A DNA stretch of 64,000 nucleotides from NCBI RefSeq assembly GCF_009670965.2, contig NZ_CP073239.1:992001-1056000 (forward strand), written 5' to 3'. This document shows positions 8,421 to 15,543 of the stretch, one piece after another (the first letter of the stretch is position 1; each line of letters starts with the position of its first letter). The position numbers and the translations under genes were made by a program. The notes beneath the pieces were generated by a model. It was not told the origin of the DNA, ran no database searches, and saw only the letters and a list, made by a program, of their open reading frames with translations. This DNA comes from Riemerella anatipestifer (GTDB taxonomy: Bacteria; Bacteroidota; Bacteroidia; Flavobacteriales; Weeksellaceae).

Positions 8421-10028
8421 ATGAAAATAAAAATACCCTTAGGCGTTTTGGCTTTTTTAGGCTTTGGTCTGTCGGTGTATGGGCAGTACGAGAAGCGTGT
8501 GGGCATTAACACACCCACACCTCAAGCCACTTTGGAAATAGCTAAAATAGAGTTGGGAAATTTGCCCAGTGGTCAGGTGCAGGGCGTGATATTTCCCAAG
8601 TTAGAAACCTCAGAACGCAATACCTTTACCAGCAATGCAAAGGTAGGAATGATGATTTACAACCTCACCAAAAAGTGCATTGATTGGTACAATGGCACCC
8701 AATGGTCTTGCACGGACGGCACTCAAGCCGATATTCCGCCTACGGTGGTTGAGGTTCCGTCCAGTCTCCAAATTAAAGGCACTGATAAGCGGATTGCATC
8801 GGTTTACGATGCAGATTTTCTCCCGTTCACTACCCCTACGCAAGCGGCGAATTGGAACACCTCAATCCCTGCGGACGGAGCGTCCGAAACTATGACGATT
8901 GATTATCAAGGGAAGCTAACGACCAGCGGCTACGAGGTTCAGATTCCTGTGGTAGCTACGGGCTCGGGAACTTTGCCGGCTTATAGTGTTGGGACTTGGG
9001 TTTCTCCTGCGTACACTCAAAACGGAGTGGGGCGAATGGTGGTTCTATCTTGGGGAGAGCAGTCTTTTACTACGAGTACCCGTTGGATTACGGCTTCGGT
9101 GAAGGCGTTGGGTGGCGATTTATTGGTGAAGAAGTTGGACATCAACGGTGGATTGGGAGCGGATATGAGCGGTAATTTGATGGCGTCTTTTCCGCTTCCG
9201 GGGACAACGGAAACATTTGAACTAAGGGCGATAGCCGCCGTTCCAGATAGGTATTTTGATAAGAAAACCAATACATATGCAGGAGACGATGCAAGCAGTT
9301 CTACTTGGGCAGCCAATGAATACGAGCATCAGATGCTGTATGTCCCGATAAAGGGCTGGGACGGCAAAATATGGTTGAATATGAACTTAGGAGCCGACTA
9401 TGCCAAGGCTGGAGGAAGCGACTTTGATTTGAACGCTGCCTACACTAAGACCGACCATAAAGCCTACGGCTCCCTCTTCCAATGGCAGCGGAAAGCAGAC
9501 GGGCACGAGCTTATCAACTGGACCTCTTCCACAAGTGGTACGCCTAAATATAATACTCCCACCTCTGCTTTATCTAATTCTTGGACGAACCCAGGTAGCA
9601 GGAATTTTATCGTAGGTCATGGTTCAAATTATTATAGTTGGGTAGATATTACCTTAAATAATGCAGATACTCAAAAAGATTTATGGCAGTCAGGGCAATC
9701 CAATAACCCTTGTCCTGTGGGGTATCATGTGCCTACGCACAACGAGCAAATCGCTTTACATAATGCCATTACGGGACAGAGTTTAGGTAATAGTTCCTCT
9801 TATTCTTCGGCGATGTGGAACGAGCAAGTGCTCCGCCTGCCTGCCAGTGGTTTCTACGGCTACGGCTATGGCTTGCTCAGCAGTCATAGCAGCGGCGGCC
9901 ACTTGTGGAGCAGCGAGCAGAGGTATAGCGACAGCTCGTGGGAGCTATCGTTCAGTAGCGACTATAGCACCGCGGGCTACCACAAAGGTCGTGCCCACGG
10001 CTATGGCGTCCGTTGTATCAAGGATTAG
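8421..10028 (+). CDS. Secreted FISUMP-domain protein with retroelement-like variable C-terminus
   Basis: The 535-residue protein has a signal peptide cleaved after about VYGQ (residue 24), then YEKRVGINTPTPQATLEIAK and a MIYNLTKKCIDWYNGTQWSC module. A central region of unknown fold (about 115-310) follows, and then the FISUMP domain (about 315-535: WLNMNLGADYA, YGSLFQWQRKADGHELINW, NNPCPVGYHVPTHNEQ, LRLPASGF, GVRCIKD). FISUMP domains are thought to be C-type-lectin-like. The last ~58 residues contain no Asn codon and are crowded with Tyr, Ser, Gly and His in NNY codons, unlike the same region of the next copy. It probably acts at or outside the cell surface as a ligand binder. Confidence 0.8.
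   Translation: MKIKIPLGVLAFLGFGLSVYGQYEKRVGINTPTPQATLEIAKIELGNLPSGQVQGVIFPKLETSERNTFTSNAKVGMMIYNLTKKCIDWYNGTQWSCTDGTQADIPPTVVEVPSSLQIKGTDKRIASVYDADFLPFTTPTQAANWNTSIPADGASETMTIDYQGKLTTSGYEVQIPVVATGSGTLPAYSVGTWVSPAYTQNGVGRMVVLSWGEQSFTTSTRWITASVKALGGDLLVKKLDINGGLGADMSGNLMASFPLPGTTETFELRAIAAVPDRYFDKKTNTYAGDDASSSTWAANEYEHQMLYVPIKGWDGKIWLNMNLGADYAKAGGSDFDLNAAYTKTDHKAYGSLFQWQRKADGHELINWTSSTSGTPKYNTPTSALSNSWTNPGSRNFIVGHGSNYYSWVDITLNNADTQKDLWQSGQSNNPCPVGYHVPTHNEQIALHNAITGQSLGNSSSYSSAMWNEQVLRLPASGFYGYGYGLLSSHSSGGHLWSSEQRYSDSSWELSFSSDYSTAGYHKGRAHGYGVRCIKD
9852..10028 (+). other. Candidate DGR variable region (VR)
   Basis: Codons for residues 478-535 of the 8421 gene are dominated by TAC/TAT, GGC, AGC/AGT, CAC/CAT and GAC, with no AAC or AAT codon and local GC far above the flanks. 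That is the result expected from adenine-targeted mutagenesis of AAY codons. The segment ends in the conserved GVRCIKD-stop, which would be the invariant homing end. No template repeat or reverse transcriptase was found in this window, so the call is inferential. Confidence 0.5.
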
Positions 10029-10053
10029 CTGGGAGCGTTTCTTGTCTTGTGAG

Positions 10054-10122
10054 GGGCATTGCCCAAAACGGGACGCGTGAAAACAATTTGCAGGAAGCGG
10101 TTGCCTAACCGCACACCTGCAG
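10054..10122 (+). other. Hairpins downstream of the candidate variable region
   Basis: GGGC-ATT-GCCC (10054-10064) is followed by a two-tier hairpin. Its outer stem is TGCAGG / CCTGCA (10090-10095 / 10117-10122) and its inner stem is GCGGTT / AACCGC with a 4-nt GCCT loop (10098-10113). No T-tract follows, so it is not a standard terminator. DGR variable regions are sometimes followed by hairpins with 4-nt loops. The nucleotides CGGGACGCGTGAAAA just before it recur after the first copy (one base different), so this spacer is itself duplicated. Confidence 0.5.
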
Positions 10123-10168
10123 GAGTGCCAAACAAGAAATAGTATAAATGTTAAAACAGAAATAGACA

Positions 10169-11239
10169 ATGAAAATAAAGAAACACTTCAGCCTTTTGGC
10201 TTTCTTAGGCTTTGCCCTATGGGCATACGGGCAGTACGAAAAGCGTGTGGGCATTAACACCACCCAACCCAAAGCCACTTTGGAGGTGGCAGAGGTGCCG
10301 ATTGATGAGAATAATAAGAAAAAACCTCAAGGCGTTATTTTCCCTCATATCAGTACCGCAGAACGGAACACCTTTACAAATGTACCCGAAGGCACAATGA
10401 TTTATAACACCACCAAAAACTGCATCGACTGGTACGATGGGGCGGTATGGAAATGCACCAACGGCACACAGGTAGATGTGGCGTTTACTCCTTCGGAAAA
10501 GTGTTTAAGCCTCGTGTACGACCGCTGTTTCGGGAAGACCACTTTGGAATGTTTGGGCTACGGAGCCGATGTAAGGGAACACGATTTTATATACTGTGAA
10601 ATTCAAGGACCGGACGGCAGAAGATGGCTCAACAATAACCTCGGAGCAGAATATGCACGAGTGGGTTCTTCGGTATTTGACCCGACAAAACAAGCGACTT
10701 CTAAAACCGACCATAATGCGTACGGCTCTTTGTTCCAGTGGCAGCGTAAACCAGACGGGCACGAGTTGGTTAATTGGAGTGGAGCAGTAAGTGGGACTAT
10801 GAAGTATGGGTATAACCCTATGCCTTCTGCCTCGTGGACTACACCTGGGGACAACCGCTCAATGGGAAATGCTGGGATTGTGTCGTGGGTTAAAGATGCG
10901 GTTAATACATCAGGAATTATGAATTTATGGAATGCAGATGGCGAGAACAATCCCTGCCCCGACGGCTATCGTGTGCCTACCAATACAGAGCATCAGACTT
11001 TAGTAACATTTATTCCTGACCTATGGAGTGAAACCACGATGAAATTGCCTGCAGCGGGGTATCGTGGCTGGGGCATTTCGTCCATTGCTTTAGGAAGTAC
11101 GGGGGCAGTAGGGCATTATTGGAGCAATAAAGGTAATATTGATACTTCTTATAGCCTCAAATTTACTTCAACTGGCACAGAGGGTAGCCGTTCAGAATAT
11201 AGAGCTAATGGTTTCAGCGTAAGATGTATCAAAAATTAG
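10169..11239 (+). CDS. Secreted FISUMP-domain protein, third paralogue
   Basis: This 356-residue protein has the same plan as its upstream neighbour but lacks the large central region. It has a signal peptide to about WAYGQ (residue 24), VGINTTQPKATLEVAEV, MIYNTTKNCIDWYDGAVWKC, then a FISUMP domain (WLNNNLGAEYA, YGSLFQWQRKPDGHELVNW, NNPCPDGYRVPTNTEH, LPAAGYRGWG, GFSVRCIKN). Its C-terminal tip still has Asn codons and ordinary composition, unlike the second copy. A role in surface recognition is inferred from the domain. The start ATG follows a duplicated intergenic spacer. A palindrome and a terminator follow the stop. Confidence 0.8.
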   Translation: MKIKKHFSLLAFLGFALWAYGQYEKRVGINTTQPKATLEVAEVPIDENNKKKPQGVIFPHISTAERNTFTNVPEGTMIYNTTKNCIDWYDGAVWKCTNGTQVDVAFTPSEKCLSLVYDRCFGKTTLECLGYGADVREHDFIYCEIQGPDGRRWLNNNLGAEYARVGSSVFDPTKQATSKTDHNAYGSLFQWQRKPDGHELVNWSGAVSGTMKYGYNPMPSASWTTPGDNRSMGNAGIVSWVKDAVNTSGIMNLWNADGENNPCPDGYRVPTNTEHQTLVTFIPDLWSETTMKLPAAGYRGWGISSIALGSTGAVGHYWSNKGNIDTSYSLKFTSTGTEGSRSEYRANGFSVRCIKN

Positions 11240-11348
11240 AACAGGGGGTATTAATACCCTATCAATTTGGGTAGATTTATGTCTTTTTTTAAGAGAGATT
11301 GAACCCAATTTACAACCCCTCTCAAAGTGCCTATAATAGAGGTATTAA

Positions 11349-11388
11349 AAAACGTAAGCATCTTTTTGGTAAAAGATGCTTACGTTTT
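11349..11388. terminator. Strong hairpin after the FISUMP cluster
   Basis: AAAACGTAAGCATCTTTT and AAAAGATGCTTACGTTTT form an 18-bp stem with a TGGT loop, flanked by A and T tracts. It can terminate the plus-strand cluster and the minus-strand GLPGLI group. Its right arm begins the first unit of the following 22-nt repeat. Confidence 0.8.
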
Positions 11389-11445
11389 GCCCAAAACCTA
11401 GTTACGTTTTTGTGAAAACCTGCTTATGTTTTTACAGAAACTTGG
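11380..11445. repeat. Three degenerate 22-nt tandem repeats
   Basis: Units at 11380-11401, 11402-11423 and 11424-11445 follow the pattern TTAYGTTTT-nnn-AAACYT-nn. The first two are closest to each other. The array lies between the terminator hairpin and the 3' end of the GLPGLI gene. It is too short and too degenerate for a CRISPR array and has no spacers. Confidence 0.65.
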
Positions 11446-11453
11446 GCAGGAGT

Positions 11454-12251
11454 TTATTTTAGTTCTATCGGGTTGTTATTTTTTGCAGATTCTTCTTTGC
11501 TTTTTTCTTCCATTCTTCTTTTTGTGTTGGCGTCCATTTCAATCCTTATTGGTCCGCCACTTCTGTTAATGAACGAGAGAGGGTCTTCTTTAAACCTTTG
11601 TTCTATTTTTTGATAATCTTTCTTTTTAACCTCTATCGGTGCTGAACGATAGGAGAAAGAGGCAGGAGCTGCTATCTTCTTACTTTCTTTAAGGTCAAAG
11701 CTATAATCTCCTTTGGTATCTTCTACCTTTACAATAAGACCAGGAAGACCAAAAAATTTGTAAGGTCCGTCGGGCATTGGGATTTCTGTAGTAAACCAAG
11801 CGAGCCAAGTCCTGCCACCGTAGGTGGTTTTTGCCTTTTGGGTTTCATAATTACCTATTTTAGCGGTCTCGGGTAAAATTTCCCAAGTGGTAGGGTTGTT
11901 TTCTGTATAGCTGTAAGTATCGGCAGCAATACGGTTTTTAAAGGTGATGTTTTGGGAGGTATAATTTTTTTCTATGGAAAAATTGACGGCGGTGCGGTAG
12001 TTATCCATAGCTCCTCTATCAAAATTGAAATTTCTAGTTTCTCTCATTCTAGAAAATAGAGAGTCTCTTTGCATTCTTTTTTCGGAATAGAAGATGGATT
12101 TTTGAGCCTCAACATCTAGAAATACAGTTTCTGTCTTAGTTTGCGTTCTATTGGTAGAATCTGGCTTGAAACTCATTTCATAAACAAAACGAGTGGCTTG
12201 TGCTGCTAAAACCTGAGTGGCTAGTGCTAGAATTAAAAAGTAAAATCTCAT
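11454..12251 (-). CDS. GLPGLI family secreted protein
   Basis: The 265-residue protein has an N-terminal signal peptide (FYFLILALATQVLAAQA) and the defining motif: WLAWFTTEIPMPDGPYKFFGLPGLIVKVED around residues 150-180, followed by a DYSFDL strand. The GLPGLI family is widespread in Bacteroidota; most members have no assigned function and are thought to be periplasmic or exported. The C-terminus is rich in Lys, Glu and Asn. It is the last gene of a three-gene minus-strand group behind the DCC and haem-binding genes, 27 nt after the DCC stop. Confidence 0.9.
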   Translation of the reverse strand: MRFYFLILALATQVLAAQATRFVYEMSFKPDSTNRTQTKTETVFLDVEAQKSIFYSEKRMQRDSLFSRMRETRNFNFDRGAMDNYRTAVNFSIEKNYTSQNITFKNRIAADTYSYTENNPTTWEILPETAKIGNYETQKAKTTYGGRTWLAWFTTEIPMPDGPYKFFGLPGLIVKVEDTKGDYSFDLKESKKIAAPASFSYRSAPIEVKKKDYQKIEQRFKEDPLSFINRSGGPIRIEMDANTKRRMEEKSKEESAKNNNPIELK

Positions 12252-12278
12252 AATGTGTAATTGTGATTTAAGTTTGTG

Positions 12279-12686
12279 CTATTTGATGAATTTCTTTTGT
12301 TCTTCGCTAGAAAGGAGCAAACAATGCTTACGGGCAATATTCATTCTGTTTTTGGCAACGAGGTCGTACATTTTGTTCCTAACGAATGTGGGAACAGCCT
12401 TGCCAATATTTAACAGCCTAAACTTACCGCCCAAAATACGACCTATTTTAATAACGGCATCAGACTTAGTAAGGTAAAATGCATTGGGTTTCCAAAGATA
12501 AAGCGTTGAAAAGTTAGAGGTAGGCAGATTTCTGTCCTTTAAAAAACTTTGCCCAAAGGAAGATTGCAGTGCCACAAACCTAAAGTTATCATTTTTGTCA
12601 TTCTTAAGTACCCATTGCACCCATCGGTTACAGACGCCACAATCTCCGTCGTAAAAAAGGTAATATTTAGAAAAATCTAAATTCAT
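12279..12686 (-). CDS. DCC family (DUF393) thiol-disulfide oxidoreductase-like protein
   Basis: This 135-residue protein begins YYLFYDGDCGVCNRWVQWVL. The DGDCGVC motif (a DxxCxxC arrangement) defines the DCC/YuxK family, which is predicted to have a thioredoxin-like fold. The rest (FRFVALQSSFGQSFL, TLYLWKPNAFYLTKSDAVIKIGRILGG) is typical of the family and of normal length. Redox function is predicted for the family, and no substrate is known. It begins 6 nt after the haem-binding gene, so both are almost certainly co-transcribed. Confidence 0.9.
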   Translation of the reverse strand: MNLDFSKYYLFYDGDCGVCNRWVQWVLKNDKNDNFRFVALQSSFGQSFLKDRNLPTSNFSTLYLWKPNAFYLTKSDAVIKIGRILGGKFRLLNIGKAVPTFVRNKMYDLVAKNRMNIARKHCLLLSSEEQKKFIK

Positions 12687-12692
12687 ATCGTT

Positions 12693-13172
12693 TTAATCTT
12701 CGTCCTCGTTTCCATTTGTGTTGGTATCAGAGGTCTTACCAATAGACTGCTTTAGGAAGTTTAGCAACTCTTGCTTTTGCCCATCAGAAAGTTTTGCTTC
12801 AGAATGTACCAGTAGGTAAGACTCTAGTGGCATACCTCCCTTTTCTATTTCTTCTATAGACTCTTCTATTTTTTCAGCTTGCTTTTCTGGGCTATAGGTT
12901 GCAAATGTAGAGAAATTAAGGCGCTTTCTTCCGTCATCTATATGCTCTTTTACAAACCAAGCTACAGGTTGTATATTGGTGTACCAAGGGTATTTGGTTT
13001 CGTTAGAATGGCAGTCATAACAAGCACTTTTAAGGATGTTTGCGGTAGACTCTGGCATTTTTTTAATTTGAACAAAATCCATCCCTTTGTCTACAGGCGG
13101 ATTGGTTTTATCTATTTGAAAGAATTGGAGAATTACTCCAGCGGCTAATAAAGCCAACGCTACTTTTTTCAT
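12693..13172 (-). CDS. Haem-binding domain (Haem_bd) cytochrome-like protein
   Basis: The 159-residue protein starts at the ATG at 13172 (MKKVALALLAAGVILQFFQI), giving a short N-terminal membrane or signal segment. One c-type haem motif is present (KSACYDCHSNETKYPWYTNIQPVAWFVKEHIDDGR), the core of the Haem_bd family. The tail is acidic and Asn-rich. It is probably exported and carries one covalent haem; its electron partner is unknown. The open frame runs 30 codons further upstream, but that part is AT-rich and lacks homology to a secreted N-terminus. It is first in a three-gene minus-strand group. Confidence 0.88.
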   Translation of the reverse strand: MKKVALALLAAGVILQFFQIDKTNPPVDKGMDFVQIKKMPESTANILKSACYDCHSNETKYPWYTNIQPVAWFVKEHIDDGRKRLNFSTFATYSPEKQAEKIEESIEEIEKGGMPLESYLLVHSEAKLSDGQKQELLNFLKQSIGKTSDTNTNGNEDED

Positions 13173-13270
13173 TTTATAAGTTTTATAAGTTGAGGAAGTA
13201 AAGTTATAAAAAATATGCCGTAAAATGATTTTTATGAAAACTTTTTGTAAGTTTATCCCCAATAATTAGA

Positions 13271-13693
13271 ATGATGATGAAAATATTAATTATTAATGGA
13301 GCAAACCTCAATCTTTTAGGAACTAGAGAACCAGATATTTACGGATATATTTCTATGGAAGAAGTGTTGGCTAATTTGAAAGAAAAATTTGTGAAATATA
13401 AAATTGATTATTTTCAATCCAATCTAGAAGGTGAAATCATCAATAGAATTCAGAATGAAGACTACGATGCTTTGGTGATTAACCCTGGGGCATTCACGCA
13501 CTACTCTTATGCTATTGCCGATGCACTTAAAAATCTTAAGAAACCTAAAGTAGAAATACATATTAGTAATATTTACCAAAGAGAAGAGTTTAGGCAGAAG
13601 TCTGTTACAGCAGCTTATACAGATGGTATTCTATCAGGTTTTGGTATTAAAGGTTACCAGTTAGCAGTAGCTGCAGTCGTAGATTTGATGTAA
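13271..13693 (+). CDS. aroQ: Type II 3-dehydroquinate dehydratase
   Basis: The 140-residue cytoplasmic enzyme catalyses the third step of the shikimate pathway, converting 3-dehydroquinate to 3-dehydroshikimate. The sequence has the family motifs ILIINGANLNLLGTREPDIYG (catalytic Tyr at residue 24), INPGAFTHYSYAIADAL and KVEIHISNIYQREEFR (active-site His). The length is normal for AroQ dodecamers. Three ATG codons in a row begin the frame, so the true start may be up to six bases later. It is divergent from the haem-binding gene and is not near other aro genes. Confidence 0.96.
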   Translation: MMMKILIINGANLNLLGTREPDIYGYISMEEVLANLKEKFVKYKIDYFQSNLEGEIINRIQNEDYDALVINPGAFTHYSYAIADALKNLKKPKVEIHISNIYQREEFRQKSVTAAYTDGILSGFGIKGYQLAVAAVVDLM

Positions 13694-13763
13694 CTTACTT
13701 TAGTATTTCACCAAAAATATAGTAGGCTATTAGCTGAAATAGTGCTATGAAATAAATTTATAT

Positions 13764-13772
13764 TAAATTTGC
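13764..13772 (+). promoter_or_regulatory. -7 element upstream of ricT-gldH-PBP1A
   Basis: TAAATTTGC matches TAnnTTTGC exactly and lies 22 nt before the RicT start codon. A clear TTG at the usual upstream spacing is absent. Confidence 0.55.
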
Positions 13773-13793
13773 AAGAATTAAAAAATGTAAATT

Positions 13794-15074
13794 ATGAGTT
13801 GTGGATGTGGAGCATCTGGAAACTCTACTCATACTTGTGGGACAAAATCAGCCTCAGGGTGTGCTAGTGTAGACACCTGCGGCAATAGTTATAAATTAAG
13901 TGTTTTTGATTGGCTTTCAAATATAAAGCCGCCAGCACCTTCCCAAAATGAATTTGTAGAGGTAAGATTTAAAAACGAAAGGAAATGCTTTTTTAGGAAT
14001 GTTCATAACCTTCCGCTTAGTATAGGGAGTGTGGTAACGGTAGAAGCAAATCCAGGTCATGATGTAGGGGTTGTAAGCCTTACTGGCGAATTGGTAAAAA
14101 TCCAAATGAAGAAGAAAAAGGCAAATTCTGAAGAATGTCTTAAGATATATAGAGTAGCCAATCAGAAGGATATAGATGCGTGGCAAGCTATTAGAAACAA
14201 AGAGGAAGAAGTAAAGTTAGAAGCAAGAAAAATAGCGAGAAACCTTAACCTACAAATGAAAATTTCTGATGTGGAATTTCAGGGTGATGGTACTAAAGCT
14301 ACCTTTTACTATACTGCTGAAGGCAGAGTAGACTTTAGACAACTGATTAAGGAGTACGCCACAATGTTCCGTACTAAAATAGATATGAAGCAGATTGGCT
14401 ACCGTCAAGAAGCTTCTAAAGTTGGAGGAATAGGTTCTTGCGGAAGAGAGCTTTGTTGTTCTACTTGGCTTACAGATTTTCGTTCGGTGAATACCAATGC
14501 GGCTCGTTATCAACAGTTGAGTATCAATCCTCAAAAGTTGGCTGGGCAATGTGGTAAGCTTAAATGTTGTCTCAATTTTGAGCTAGATAGCTACCTAGAT
14601 GCCTTAGATGCATTTCCTTCTACTAATACTACCATCAATACCGAAAAAGGTAAAGCGTTTTGCATCAAAATAGATGTTTTCAAAAAGAAAATGTGGTTTG
14701 CTTATGTAGAAAACTCTATGATGTGGTATGATTTAGATGTAGATGAAGTGAAAAAACTTATTAAGCAGAATAAAGAAGGTAAACAAGCTCAGCCTTTAGA
14801 AGAACTTAAAAGTCAAACGCTTCCAAAAGAGGTGCAGAGTGTGGATCTTATTCAAGAAGATAGCATAGATAGATTTGAGAAAAAAGATAATGCTAAGAGA
14901 AAAAATAGAAGGAGAAATAGTAATAATGAAGGAGGAAAATCTCAGAGCAATAATAAAAACCCTCAGAATAATCCAAATAAAGAGGCTGGAAGTGGTGAGA
15001 CTAAGAAGCCTCGTCCAAAATATAAAAATAAAAGAAAACCTAACCCAAGAAATACAGATAATGACAAAGGTTAA
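13794..15074 (+). CDS. ricT: PSP1-domain protein, RicT homologue
   Basis: The 426-residue protein has a Cys-rich N-terminus (SCGCGASG, HTCGTKS, DTCGNS), a PSP1 core with GGIGSCGRELCCSTWLTDF near residues 214-232, and LAGQCGKLKCCLNFELDSYL near residues 248-267. These cysteine clusters match RicT/YaaT proteins, which in Bacillus form Fe-S-containing complexes affecting RNA processing and development. The last ~90 residues are a low-complexity Lys/Asn/Arg tail, possibly nucleic-acid binding. Its 3' end overlaps gldH by 14 bp, so translation is likely coupled. The exact function in Bacteroidota is not established. Confidence 0.85.
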   Translation: MSCGCGASGNSTHTCGTKSASGCASVDTCGNSYKLSVFDWLSNIKPPAPSQNEFVEVRFKNERKCFFRNVHNLPLSIGSVVTVEANPGHDVGVVSLTGELVKIQMKKKKANSEECLKIYRVANQKDIDAWQAIRNKEEEVKLEARKIARNLNLQMKISDVEFQGDGTKATFYYTAEGRVDFRQLIKEYATMFRTKIDMKQIGYRQEASKVGGIGSCGRELCCSTWLTDFRSVNTNAARYQQLSINPQKLAGQCGKLKCCLNFELDSYLDALDAFPSTNTTINTEKGKAFCIKIDVFKKKMWFAYVENSMMWYDLDVDEVKKLIKQNKEGKQAQPLEELKSQTLPKEVQSVDLIQEDSIDRFEKKDNAKRKNRRRNSNNEGGKSQSNNKNPQNNPNKEAGSGETKKPRPKYKNKRKPNPRNTDNDKG

Positions 15075-15531
15075 TGTTTTTTGGATAATGTTAGCGTTGT
15101 TCTCTTTAACTTCTTGCTCATCGTTTGGAGATGAAGAGGTTAAGATGAATGACCTTAATGGAGTGTGGCATAAAAATAACCCGCAAAAATTTGAGTTTGA
15201 AATAAAAGATGCTCAGAATCCTAAAAATATTATCTTTGTTATACGAAATAATAATGATTATCCTTTCAGTAACCTCTATCTCATTAGTAAGATAAGTAAG
15301 GGGAATAAGGTTTTAGGGAAGATAGACACCCTAAACTATGTGTTAGCAATGCCAAATGGAGAGTGGGTAGGCCGTGGTTTTGGTTCTACAAAGGAGGCAT
15401 TATTTCAATATAAGGTTAATTATAAATTTCCTGAAAATGGAGTCTACAACATAGAGCTTAAACAAGCGATGAGAAAAGATACTTTAAAGGGAATAGAAGA
15501 TATAGGGGTAACAATCCAATCATTAAAATAG
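15061..15531 (+). CDS. gldH: Gliding motility lipoprotein GldH
   Basis: From the ATG at 15061 the product is 156 residues with a lipoprotein signal (VFWIMLALFSLTSCSS, lipidated Cys near residue 19). It then has the GldH pattern: NDLNGVWHKNNPQKFEFEI, the beta-rich NYPFSNLYLI-like region and GVYNIELKQAMRKDTLKGI. GldH is needed for gliding in Flavobacterium and persists in non-gliding relatives as an envelope lipoprotein. The open frame extends 62 codons upstream inside ricT, but those codons are a shadow of its Lys-rich tail. The placement between ricT and PBP1A fits flavobacterial synteny. Confidence 0.9.
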   Translation: MTKVNVFWIMLALFSLTSCSSFGDEEVKMNDLNGVWHKNNPQKFEFEIKDAQNPKNIIFVIRNNNDYPFSNLYLISKISKGNKVLGKIDTLNYVLAMPNGEWVGRGFGSTKEALFQYKVNYKFPENGVYNIELKQAMRKDTLKGIEDIGVTIQSLK

Positions 15532-15543
15532 AATTTAATTAAG

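Noticed and set aside
9847..10080. Plus-strand open frame of 77 codons inside the FISUMP variable end
   Set aside because: It is an alternative frame of the GC-rich 8421 gene; its Ala/Thr-rich product has no start signal or conserved motif.
11380..11445. Possible CRISPR array
   Set aside because: The units are contiguous, degenerate and only 22 nt, with no spacers or cas genes nearby.
7700..11450. Complete diversity-generating retroelement
   Set aside because: No reverse transcriptase, accessory Avd-like gene or template repeat was seen here; only a candidate target is present, so a full system is not claimed.
14875..15060. 62-codon N-terminal extension of gldH
   Set aside because: It is the out-of-frame shadow of the Lys/Asn tail of ricT, and the lipoprotein signal begins at the internal ATG.
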